From Burkholderiales bacterium (GTDB lineage: Bacteria; Pseudomonadota; Gammaproteobacteria; Burkholderiales; Usitatibacteraceae), in NCBI GenBank assembly GCA_025350945.1, contig JANXWW010000198.1, forward strand, positions 1 through 11,499: DNA of 11,499 nucleotides. The letters run 5' to 3'. Shown one piece after another: positions 5,384 to 11,499 of the stretch (within the stretch, counting starts at the first letter, position 1; the number at the start of each line of letters is the position of its first letter). Made by a program: the position numbers and the translations under genes. Below the pieces are notes generated by a model, which was not told the origin of the DNA, did no database searches, and saw nothing but the letters and a program-made list of their open reading frames with translations.

Positions 5384-6609
5384 GCGATATTGCAAACCCC
5401 AGCATGGGCGCTACTTCGCAGCCAATTATGCTTGGATCGGCCCGCCAGATAAGCCTATCCATATTGCCGCCGCTATCAATTTACATTCACATTCCATGGT
5501 GCATTCGCAAATGTCCCTATTGCGATTTCAATTCGCATGAAGCGAAAACCGACATCCCCGAACAACAATATATTGACTGTTTAATTTCGGATCTCGATTA
5601 CACTTTGCCGAAAATTTGGGGGCGGCGCGTGTATTCGGTGTTTTTTGGTGGCGGTACGCCGAGCCTTTTTTCTGCACAGGGAATCGATGCGATTCTCGCG
5701 GCGGTGAGAGCACGCGTGACGCTGGATTCGGAGGCCGAGATTACGTTGGAAGCAAACCCCGGTACCTTCGAAGCGGAAAAATTTCGCGACTTTCGTGAGG
5801 CGGGGGTGAATCGATTGTCGATTGGTATTCAAAGTTTTAATGCCGCGCATTTAAAGGCGCTGGGCCGCGTGCACAACGATAAAGAAGCCAAGCGCGCCAT
5901 CGATATTGCGCATCAAAATTTCGATAATATCAATCTGGATGTGATGTTCGCGTTGCCGAATCAAACGCTCGCCGAGTGCGAAGCTGATATTGAAACCGCA
6001 CTCGCATGCAACACCGATCACTTGTCGATTTATCATTTAACACTCGAGCCGAATACCTTATTTCATCGCTTTCCGCCACCGCTGCCCGATGATGAGTTAG
6101 CCGCCGATATGCAGGATATGATTGAAGCAAAATTAAGCGCGGCAGGTTTCGATCACTATGAAACATCGGCCTACGCCAAGCCAGGTATGCGCGCAAAACA
6201 CAATATGAATTATTGGCAATTCGGTGATTACGTCGGCATCGGCGCAGGTGCGCACGGCAAGATTTCCTACCCTGATCCGGCACGCGGCATCACCCGCGAG
6301 GCGCGATTCAAGCAGCCAAAAACCTATATGGAAAAAGCCGCGCTTGGCTTGAGTAATCAGGAAGAAAAAATTGTCAGCGTGGCAGAATTGCCGTTTGAAT
6401 TTATGCTGAATGCGCTACGATTGACAGATGGTTTTGCGAATACATTATTTGTGGAGCGAACCGGACTACCGATCTCGACAATCTCGCGCGAGCTCGAAAA
6501 AGCGGCATCATTGAATTTGATTGAACGCGATCATTTACATGTAAAACCGACGGCAAAGGGGCGGTTGTTTTTGAATGATTTACTGGAGCTATTTTTAACA
6601 AAACCCTAG
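5380..6609 (+). CDS. hemW: Radical SAM heme chaperone HemW
   Basis: A 409-residue protein long annotated as 'oxygen-independent coproporphyrinogen III oxidase-like' but now known in bacteria as a heme-binding chaperone for respiratory enzymes. The radical SAM motif is WCIRKCPYCDFNSHE, with C41, C45 and C48 binding the [4Fe-4S] cluster. As in HemW, and unlike true HemN, phenylalanine follows (CDF) where HemN has a fourth cysteine. FFGGGTPSLFS (88-98) is the SAM-binding glycine motif, NRLSIGIQSFN and HNMNYWQFGDYVGIGAGAHG are HemW landmarks, and the last 60 residues form the HemN_C winged-helix region. The start at 5380 is chosen because it overlaps the rdgB stop as ATGA; the frame is open further upstream but only inside rdgB. 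The N-terminal 30 residues before LPPLSIYIHIP are an unremarkable extension. The stop TAG falls inside the left arm of a 66-bp palindrome. Confidence 0.95.
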   Translation: MSDIANPSMGATSQPIMLGSARQISLSILPPLSIYIHIPWCIRKCPYCDFNSHEAKTDIPEQQYIDCLISDLDYTLPKIWGRRVYSVFFGGGTPSLFSAQGIDAILAAVRARVTLDSEAEITLEANPGTFEAEKFRDFREAGVNRLSIGIQSFNAAHLKALGRVHNDKEAKRAIDIAHQNFDNINLDVMFALPNQTLAECEADIETALACNTDHLSIYHLTLEPNTLFHRFPPPLPDDELAADMQDMIEAKLSAAGFDHYETSAYAKPGMRAKHNMNYWQFGDYVGIGAGAHGKISYPDPARGITREARFKQPKTYMEKAALGLSNQEEKIVSVAELPFEFMLNALRLTDGFANTLFVERTGLPISTISRELEKAASLNLIERDHLHVKPTAKGRLFLNDLLELFLTKP

Positions 6610-6666
6610 CACTAGCGCGGCTTTTCAAGCAAATTTGGCCTGAAAGGCTCACCAATACTAGCGTTT
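6601..6666. repeat. 66-bp palindromic element, copy B (overlaps hemW 3' end)
   Basis: The left arm begins AAACCCTAGCACTAGCGCGG and the right arm ends ACCAATACTAGCGTTT, with the centre at AAATTT (6631-6636). About 21 of 33 ungapped arm positions are complementary, and more if one gap per arm is allowed. The left arm matches copy A (26 of 33), and the inverted right arm matches the half copy at 11235-11267 (24 of 33). The left arm contains the last codons and TAG stop of hemW. The hairpin is flanked by A-rich sequence on the left and GTTTTT on the right, so it could work as a bidirectional terminator. The arms and copies are seen in sequence; the role is inferred. Confidence 0.75.
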
Positions 6667-6670
6667 TTCT

Positions 6671-6749
6671 GTAGGTCAGGTAGCACAGCTACCTGATATA
6701 GATGGCTAATGTTACGTTTGGCGTCAGGTAGCTGCGCAACCTGACCTAC
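6671..6749. repeat. Inverted pair of 26-bp REP-like hairpins
   Basis: GTAGGTCAGGT (6671-6681) is mirrored exactly by ACCTGACCTAC (6739-6749). Each end is itself a 26-bp palindromic unit: 6671-6696 forms a 9-bp stem TCAGGTAGC/GCTACCTGA with an ACA loop, and 6724-6749 is the same unit inverted, 24 of 26 identical. A 27-nt spacer separates them. The head-to-head layout resembles bacterial interspersed mosaic elements (REP pairs). It lies 4 bp after the unrelated 66-bp palindrome and 52 bp before the DUF2339 start. It may stabilise or terminate the hemW message or bind proteins; no terminator T-run follows. Confidence 0.8.
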
Positions 6750-6801
6750 GCGCTCTAGTAACAACTTTAGCAACGACAATAAATAAAAAAGGGAAATAAG
6801 T

Positions 6802-9800
6802 ATGTTGATTTTATGGGGTGTTATTTGGGGCGCGGTGTTTGGCGGCGTGTTCGGGCGCGATGGTATTTTTAGCGGGTTCTACGGCGGATTCTGGGGATTT
6901 TTTGCAGGTCTTAGTTTGCAACTCATCATTGGTTCAAAATTAAAACAATCCGTTGCCGATGCGCAACAGGCACTCGCCGCGGCCTGGGATGCTGAAGAAG
7001 CACGCAAACAAAAAGCAGCACGCTTGGAAGCGCTTAAATCCAGCAAGGCCGACGTGCAGCCAAGCGTGGCGGTGGCGGTGGCAGCGGCGGTGGCAACTAC
7101 AGCACAGCCTTCGGTCAACATGGAAGTAGCACCCACACCAAGTGAAATCGTGACGCCACCTGTGCTTGAAGCCGATCTCCCCAGAAACCCGGACGGCACT
7201 TTGGCCGCATTGCAAAAACCGAAAGCTGCAATCAGAACTCCACAACCTGCGCCGCGCGTCACCATCCCAAATGCCGCCGTTTTAAACACCACCATCCCAG
7301 ACGAGCCATCTGCAATTGAGACCGGCATTCTCGCTGCAAAAAACTGGTTGTTCGGCGGCAATACCGTGGTGCGCATCGGCATTGTGGTGCTTTTTTTAGG
7401 CCTGTTATTCCTCGCAAAATTTGCGGTTGATAACGGTTTTGTGCCGATTGAAATTCGTCTGGCCGGAATTGGTTTGGCTGCCGTGGCGCTACTGGTCATC
7501 GGCTGGCGCACGAAGACATCACGACCCGGCTATGCACTTTCGCTGCAAGGTGCAGCGGTGGCGATTTTGTATTTGACGATCTTTGCAGCGTTCAAGCTCT
7601 ATCATTTGATCGATCCAAAAATTGCCTTCTCGTTTATGTTGGCGGTGTGTGCGTTATCGACTGCCTTGGCACTGCTGCAAAACTCGCGCGCGATGGCGGT
7701 CATTGGGTTTACCGGCGGATTTTTGGTGCCCGGATTGCTCTCGACCGGCGGCGGCAGTCACATTGCCTTGTTTACTTATTTTGCGTTGCTCAATATCGCG
7801 GTCTTGGTAATTGCGTGGTTCAAGACATGGCGCGTGCTGAGCGTTATCAGTTTTATTTTAACGTTTGGCATTGCCGGTGTATGGGCGAATGATCGTTATG
7901 AAGCGATTCATTACGCGAGTTGTCAGCTATTTTTGCTGATCGGTTGGGCGATTTATGTGGCGATTGCACTCATCTACGCGAACCGCAATATCGCCGACGA
8001 AGCTAAGACCGGCGATAGTTATGTCGATGGCACGCTGGTGTTCGGCATGGCGCTGGCGGGTTTTGGTTTGCAGGCGGCGATGGTGCGAGCTACGCCCAAT
8101 TTGATTGACTATGCGGGGGCGTTTTCGGCTTTGATGGCAGGCGGTGTTTATCTTGCGCTTGCACTTTGGCAGGCACAGCGCGCGCGTCGCGATCCAGCGC
8201 CGCGATCGGCATTCCTCGCGGGTGAAAGTTTGTTGGCGATTGGTGTGGGTTTTGCGACGTTGGCAATCCCGCTTGCGTTTGGTGCCGAGATTACCGCTGC
8301 AGCGTGGGCAATCGAAGGTGCAGCGATTGTGTGGGTGGGATTACGGCAGCAGCGCTGGCTCGCACGCGCGTTTGGGCTTGCGTTGCAGCCGGTGGCGCTG
8401 GTTACTTTTTATCTCGGCATTACCGGTGGCGCGTGGGAGCGTTCAGTCGAGGTCACACGATTCTTTTTGAACACACAATTTATTGGCCTATTGCTTATCG
8501 CTCTGGGCGCGACGGTAATTGGCTGGGTGTTGCGTCGCGAGAAAGTTGAAGACCAAGCGATAGAAATAGAAAACGCCTCCGCGCTGGCGCGTGCTTATTT
8601 TCCCGTGGAGCGAATGCTTGCCGCTGTTGCGATTCCCTATGCGTTTTTGCTGTGGTGTGTGGCGTGGGTCAATGAGCTGCACCGCAATCTGCCGCCGCTG
8701 ACGAGCAGCGACAGTTATCGTGTGCTGCTGCAAAGAGCGGATATTCCGCTGGTGGTAATGATGGTGTTGTTGGTGAGTGTGGCGCTGAGCTTTGTGATCG
8801 GTCGGTGGCTGCAGTGGGCGGCGGCGCGCTCAATTGCGTTGGTAGCGCTGCCGCTGCTTGCATTATTAGCGGCGACTTCAGTGGTTGATGCTGATGCCGG
8901 ATTTAATCGCATCGGCTTCATTATTTGGCCGCTGGCACTCATCATTCACTATTGGCTGATGCGCGACAACGATGACAAGATGCCGAGCATATGGTATTCC
9001 ATCGCGCATGCGGTCACGGTGTGGATTGTGGTTGTGCTTGGCGGTGGCGCACTTGCCCGTTTGGTGACGAATGCAGATTTGTGGCGCACCGCGTGGGCCT
9101 CGGTGACGCTGGTTATCGCCGCTGTCGTGGCGCTCGCGTTGCTGATCGTTTGGGTAAAACGTACAACCGCGAACGAAACAACACCCGAGCGCTGGCCACT
9201 TGAACCCTATATGCAAAGCTATATTTTTATCGCCGCCATTCCGCTCGTGATCGGCACATTTATCGGTGGTCTCGGACTAGCACTATTATCGAACGGCAAT
9301 GCCGCACCCCTGCCCTACATTCCATTTCTAAATCCCACTGAAATCACGGTGGCACTGGTAATCGCGGCGGGTGTTTCATGGGTGCTGCTCATGCGGCGCT
9401 TGAATATTGCCGGCAGAGGGCTGAATTCAAGCGGCGTCTGGATTCCCTATTTGGCGCTGGGCTTTGTGTTTATCAACACGGTCTGGCTGCGCATTGCGCA
9501 CCACTTTTTCGCGGTGCCGTGGAATGCACATGACTTGTTCAGCTCGTTTTTTGTGCAGACCGGTTATGCGATTTTGTGGTCGGTGATGGCGCTCATCATG
9601 ATGGTAATGGGCCATCGCAAGGCACGACGCGGCTTGTGGATGCTGGGGGCCACATTGCTCGGATTAACCGTGCTAAAACTGATTGCCATCGATATGTCGA
9701 ATACGGGCGGGGTAGCGCGGGTGGTGGCATTTATCGGCGTGGGTGTGTTGATTTTAATTGTTGGATTTTTTGCGCCGCTGCCGCCAGCAAACAAGATTGC

Positions 9801-9822
9801 TGTACGGGAGAATCCAGCATGA
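6802..9822 (+). CDS. Large polytopic inner-membrane protein, DUF2339 family
   Basis: A 1006-residue membrane protein of unknown function. Residues 1-45 hold a glycine- and tryptophan-rich hydrophobic region (IWGAVFGGVFGRDGIF...). About 46-75 is a charged helix (KLKQSVADAQQAL ... ARKQKAARLEALK), possibly a coiled coil. About 76-175 is a low-complexity Ala/Val/Pro linker whose DNA shows a GTGGCG hexamer expansion (7066-7094). From about residue 185 (NWLFGGNTVVRIGIVVLFLGLLFLAKFAVDNGF, the conserved DUF2339 entry) to the C-terminus there are some twenty or more closely spaced hydrophobic helices. No transporter or enzyme motif was recognised. A good ribosome site, AGGGA, precedes the ATG by 8 nt. 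The stop overlaps the next gene as ATGA; DUF2339 followed by DUF3999 is a recurrent pairing, which suggests a membrane complex with a periplasmic partner. Family call confident, function unknown. Confidence 0.88.
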   Translation: MLILWGVIWGAVFGGVFGRDGIFSGFYGGFWGFFAGLSLQLIIGSKLKQSVADAQQALAAAWDAEEARKQKAARLEALKSSKADVQPSVAVAVAAAVATTAQPSVNMEVAPTPSEIVTPPVLEADLPRNPDGTLAALQKPKAAIRTPQPAPRVTIPNAAVLNTTIPDEPSAIETGILAAKNWLFGGNTVVRIGIVVLFLGLLFLAKFAVDNGFVPIEIRLAGIGLAAVALLVIGWRTKTSRPGYALSLQGAAVAILYLTIFAAFKLYHLIDPKIAFSFMLAVCALSTALALLQNSRAMAVIGFTGGFLVPGLLSTGGGSHIALFTYFALLNIAVLVIAWFKTWRVLSVISFILTFGIAGVWANDRYEAIHYASCQLFLLIGWAIYVAIALIYANRNIADEAKTGDSYVDGTLVFGMALAGFGLQAAMVRATPNLIDYAGAFSALMAGGVYLALALWQAQRARRDPAPRSAFLAGESLLAIGVGFATLAIPLAFGAEITAAAWAIEGAAIVWVGLRQQRWLARAFGLALQPVALVTFYLGITGGAWERSVEVTRFFLNTQFIGLLLIALGATVIGWVLRREKVEDQAIEIENASALARAYFPVERMLAAVAIPYAFLLWCVAWVNELHRNLPPLTSSDSYRVLLQRADIPLVVMMVLLVSVALSFVIGRWLQWAAARSIALVALPLLALLAATSVVDADAGFNRIGFIIWPLALIIHYWLMRDNDDKMPSIWYSIAHAVTVWIVVVLGGGALARLVTNADLWRTAWASVTLVIAAVVALALLIVWVKRTTANETTPERWPLEPYMQSYIFIAAIPLVIGTFIGGLGLALLSNGNAAPLPYIPFLNPTEITVALVIAAGVSWVLLMRRLNIAGRGLNSSGVWIPYLALGFVFINTVWLRIAHHFFAVPWNAHDLFSSFFVQTGYAILWSVMALIMMVMGHRKARRGLWMLGATLLGLTVLKLIAIDMSNTGGVARVVAFIGVGVLILIVGFFAPLPPANKIAVRENPA

Positions 9823-11243
9823 AAATTTTTTCGATATTATTTTTGTGCGCCGCAACCATGGTTGCCGCCACTGCCAACGCACAAACCGCAAAACAATTTA
9901 CGCTCAACGAGATGGCCGCGACCCTGCGCGTGCAGCCGCAAGCGGGTGGCGGCTCGCTACAGCGCATTGCACTGCCCGCAGATTTGATCATGCACAGTCA
10001 ATCGGCTGATCTAAATGATTTGCGCTTATTTAAAAGCGGTGGCGAGCCAGTACCTTTTGCCTTACGTTCTAGCGAGAGTGAGGCGACAACCACCATCGCG
10101 ACAAAAGTTGCGCTTAAAGCATTTGTTATTCGCGAAAGTGGCAAGCCCGCCGCGGCTGGAAATGCAGCAATACGGATTGAAACGCGCGGCGATGATATGA
10201 ACGTGGTGATTGATCGTGATCGCGCGCTGAGTAGCGCATCGATCAATGAAGGCGGTGTATTGCTGGATACGCGCGCCACCGAAGGCGTGCTGACGAATAT
10301 CGAATTCGATATCGATTTGCCGCCCAATCAGGTGATTCCGCTTAACGTGGAGGCAAGTGCTAATTTATCGAATTGGGAAACCATCACGGCAGCGCGATCA
10401 ATGTATCGGTTTAGTGATGCGGGCGCGCCGCAATTAACGAGCATTGATTTGCCCGCGGGCGCGGAAATCAAGGGGCGTTATCTGCGCGTAACATGGCCTC
10501 AACAAAAAACGGCAGGCGCGATTGTTATTCGCGGTGCCACATTGGCGATGGAATCATCCCGTCGTGTGCCGATTGCACAACCGCGACGCAATTTGGGTGC
10601 GCCAACGATTGCCACCACCCACGCTCAGGAATGGCAACTGGCCTCGCCGTTACGCTTGCGAGCATTGACCCTGACCACAGAGCAAACCGGCACGCTACTG
10701 CCGATCACGGTGCTGGGCCGCGACAACGACAAACAGCCGTGGCGTCAACTGGCAAGTACAGTTTTATTCAAGCTCGATTTGATTGATCCAATCAACAATA
10801 AAAATATTATTTCAACCAATGCGCCGCTATCGCTGGGAAATATTTCGGTTCGGCAACTGAAAATTGAAGCCCCCGCCAGTTCCGCCGGGATCGCGACAAA
10901 TCTTGTTTCGGCTGCGATTGAATATGACGCGCAAGAACTTATTGCCGCCGTTAATCCGGGTGAAGCGCTGACCGTGGCCGTCGGCGCAGCCGGTGCCGCG
11001 CGCGTTGCACTGCCATTGCAAACCATCGTGCCTGACTTTACGGCACAACGCATCACCGCGTTCGCACGGATGGCAGCATCAGAGGACGTCAAGTTTTATC
11101 CTGAGCGTCTGGAGAGCGACAACGCCACATCGTCAGGCGAGCGCAAAAAATTTATTTTATGGGGTGCGTTGTTGTTGGGCGTTGGCGTACTGGCGGCGAT
11201 GGCGTGGGGTGCAGTGAAACAATTACGCGCAGCAAAACTCTAG
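9819..11243 (+). CDS. Exported, C-terminally anchored DUF3999 protein
   Basis: A 474-residue protein starting at the ATG that overlaps the DUF2339 stop (ATGA, 9819-9822), preceded by GGGAG at 8-nt spacing. The frame is open further upstream, but only within the DUF2339 gene. MKIFSILFLCAATMVAATANA|Q is a clear Sec signal peptide with an AxA cleavage site. The middle (about 30-440) is a mainly beta-strand periplasmic region with phrases typical of DUF3999, such as PADLIMHSQSADLNDLRLFKSGGEPVPFAL and WPQQKTAGAIVIRGATLAMES. The end, KKFILWGALLLGVGVLAAMAWGAVKQLRAAKL, is one membrane helix with a short basic tail, so the protein is probably held in the inner membrane facing the periplasm. No catalytic motif was recognised. 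Coupled translation with DUF2339 implies joint function. Its TAG stop lies inside the left arm of a half palindrome at 11235. Confidence 0.88.
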   Translation: MKIFSILFLCAATMVAATANAQTAKQFTLNEMAATLRVQPQAGGGSLQRIALPADLIMHSQSADLNDLRLFKSGGEPVPFALRSSESEATTTIATKVALKAFVIRESGKPAAAGNAAIRIETRGDDMNVVIDRDRALSSASINEGGVLLDTRATEGVLTNIEFDIDLPPNQVIPLNVEASANLSNWETITAARSMYRFSDAGAPQLTSIDLPAGAEIKGRYLRVTWPQQKTAGAIVIRGATLAMESSRRVPIAQPRRNLGAPTIATTHAQEWQLASPLRLRALTLTTEQTGTLLPITVLGRDNDKQPWRQLASTVLFKLDLIDPINNKNIISTNAPLSLGNISVRQLKIEAPASSAGIATNLVSAAIEYDAQELIAAVNPGEALTVAVGAAGAARVALPLQTIVPDFTAQRITAFARMAASEDVKFYPERLESDNATSSGERKKFILWGALLLGVGVLAAMAWGAVKQLRAAKL

Positions 11244-11267
11244 TACTGGCAAGGCTTTAAGGGCATT
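11235..11267. repeat. Half of a 66-bp palindromic element, copy C (interrupted by the IS30-type element)
   Basis: AAACTCTAGTACTGGCAAGG and the following 13 bases match the left arm of copy A at 25 of 33 and the inverted right arm of copy B at 24 of 33, without gaps. The second half expected by 11300, ending in GTTT, is missing; the sequence from about 11268 on belongs to the transposase end instead. The arm contains the DUF3999 stop TAG, as copy B contains the hemW stop. The other half should lie beyond the insertion sequence, outside this window. Confidence 0.65.
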
Positions 11268-11499
11268 TACGCGGATTCAAGTACGAGTCCCGACACGCGG
11301 CGGGTGACCAAAGACTACCTCACTTGGGGTTCTGAAGCCGAGACATTTGCGGGGGGTACTGTTATATTTTTTCTCCAGCTTTCTGACCTCAGCCTGCGTC
11401 AGCGTGTCCAGCGTCATGCCTTTGGGGAGATCACGACGCAGCATACCGATCTGGTTTTCATTGGTGCCCCGCTGATTCGGCGCGTAGGCGTCGCACACA
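11268..11499 (-). mobile_element. IS30-family insertion sequence, transposase 3' end (continues past right edge)
   Basis: Only the transposase-3' end of the element is inside the window. The boundary is estimated at about 11265-11270: this is where similarity to the 66-bp palindrome stops, and the sequence that follows (TACGCGGATTCAAG) carries GATTCAA, which I recall from IS30 terminal repeats. The transposase stop is then only about 10 bp from the end, as in compact IS30-type elements. The exact end, terminal repeat and target duplication cannot be fixed without the other end. Confidence 0.6.
11277..11499 (-). CDS. IS30-family transposase, C-terminal fragment (cut by window edge)
   Basis: The last 73 or so codons of the transposase. 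CDAYAPNQRGTNENQIGMLR corresponds to the end of the IS30 DDE catalytic domain, where the glutamate in GTNEN is the third acidic catalytic residue. It is followed by the PKGMTLDTLTQAEV helix and the typical tail YNSTPRKCLGFRTPSEVVFG. The visible part shows no frameshift or early stop, so the element may be intact. The codon at the window edge is an internal GTG, not a true start. The protein ends at TGA (11277-11279) on the minus strand, converging on the DUF3999 gene 33 bp away. Confidence 0.9.
   Translation of the reverse strand, partial: VCDAYAPNQRGTNENQIGMLRRDLPKGMTLDTLTQAEVRKLEKKYNSTPRKCLGFRTPSEVVFGHPPRVGTRT

Noticed and set aside
9270..9290. CTAGCACTA inside the DUF2339 gene, identical to nine bases of palindrome copy B
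   Set aside because: The match does not extend on either side and lies within a conserved-looking coding region, so it is taken as chance.
9576..9818. Extension of the DUF3999 frame upstream into DUF2339
   Set aside because: The start at 9819 has a good ribosome site and a clean signal peptide; the upstream part is a shadow of DUF2339.

Overview
This 11.5-kb window looks like a chromosomal segment of a medium-GC proteobacterium, most likely a betaproteobacterium. That placement is an inference from protein sequence style. The HemW, RdgB and XerD proteins read like betaproteobacterial versions, the rdgB-hemW pair is a classic proteobacterial arrangement, and the DUF2339-DUF3999 pair is familiar from beta- and gammaproteobacteria. 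I saw no tRNA, rRNA or CRISPR array.

Layout from left to right. (1) Minus strand: a TPR protein followed by the N-terminus of an EamA/DMT transporter that runs off the left edge. (2) Plus strand: a small three-helix membrane protein of DUF5362 type. (3) A minus-strand gene string, read from right to left: an Ldh-family dehydrogenase, ogt (DNA alkyl repair), xerD (chromosome dimer resolution) and ybaK (mischarged-tRNA deacylase). The first genes are joined by 4-base stop/start overlaps. (4) Plus strand: rdgB-hemW, overlapping by ATGA. (5) Plus strand: a large polytopic membrane protein (DUF2339) overlapping by ATGA with an exported, C-terminally anchored protein (DUF3999). (6) At the right edge, the C-terminus of an IS30-family transposase on the minus strand.

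The genes are mostly ordinary; the repeats between them are not. A 44-bp unit covering the start of xerD is repeated almost three times. Because 44 nt equals a 48-nt mini-ORF minus a 4-nt overlap, it makes a chain of stop/start-coupled 15-codon mini-ORFs (GTGA, ATGA, ATGA) between ogt and xerD. A 66-bp palindromic element with AAAC-n-CTAG ends occurs right after xerD and right after hemW. A third copy, seen as one half only, sits at the end of the DUF3999 gene, and the IS30-type element begins near the expected palindrome centre. A second, unrelated repeat (an inverted pair of 26-bp REP-like hairpins) lies next to the copy behind hemW. The best candidates for something undescribed are the palindrome family with its apparent IS30 insertion, the coupled mini-ORF chain in front of xerD, and the uncharacterised DUF2339-DUF3999 envelope pair.
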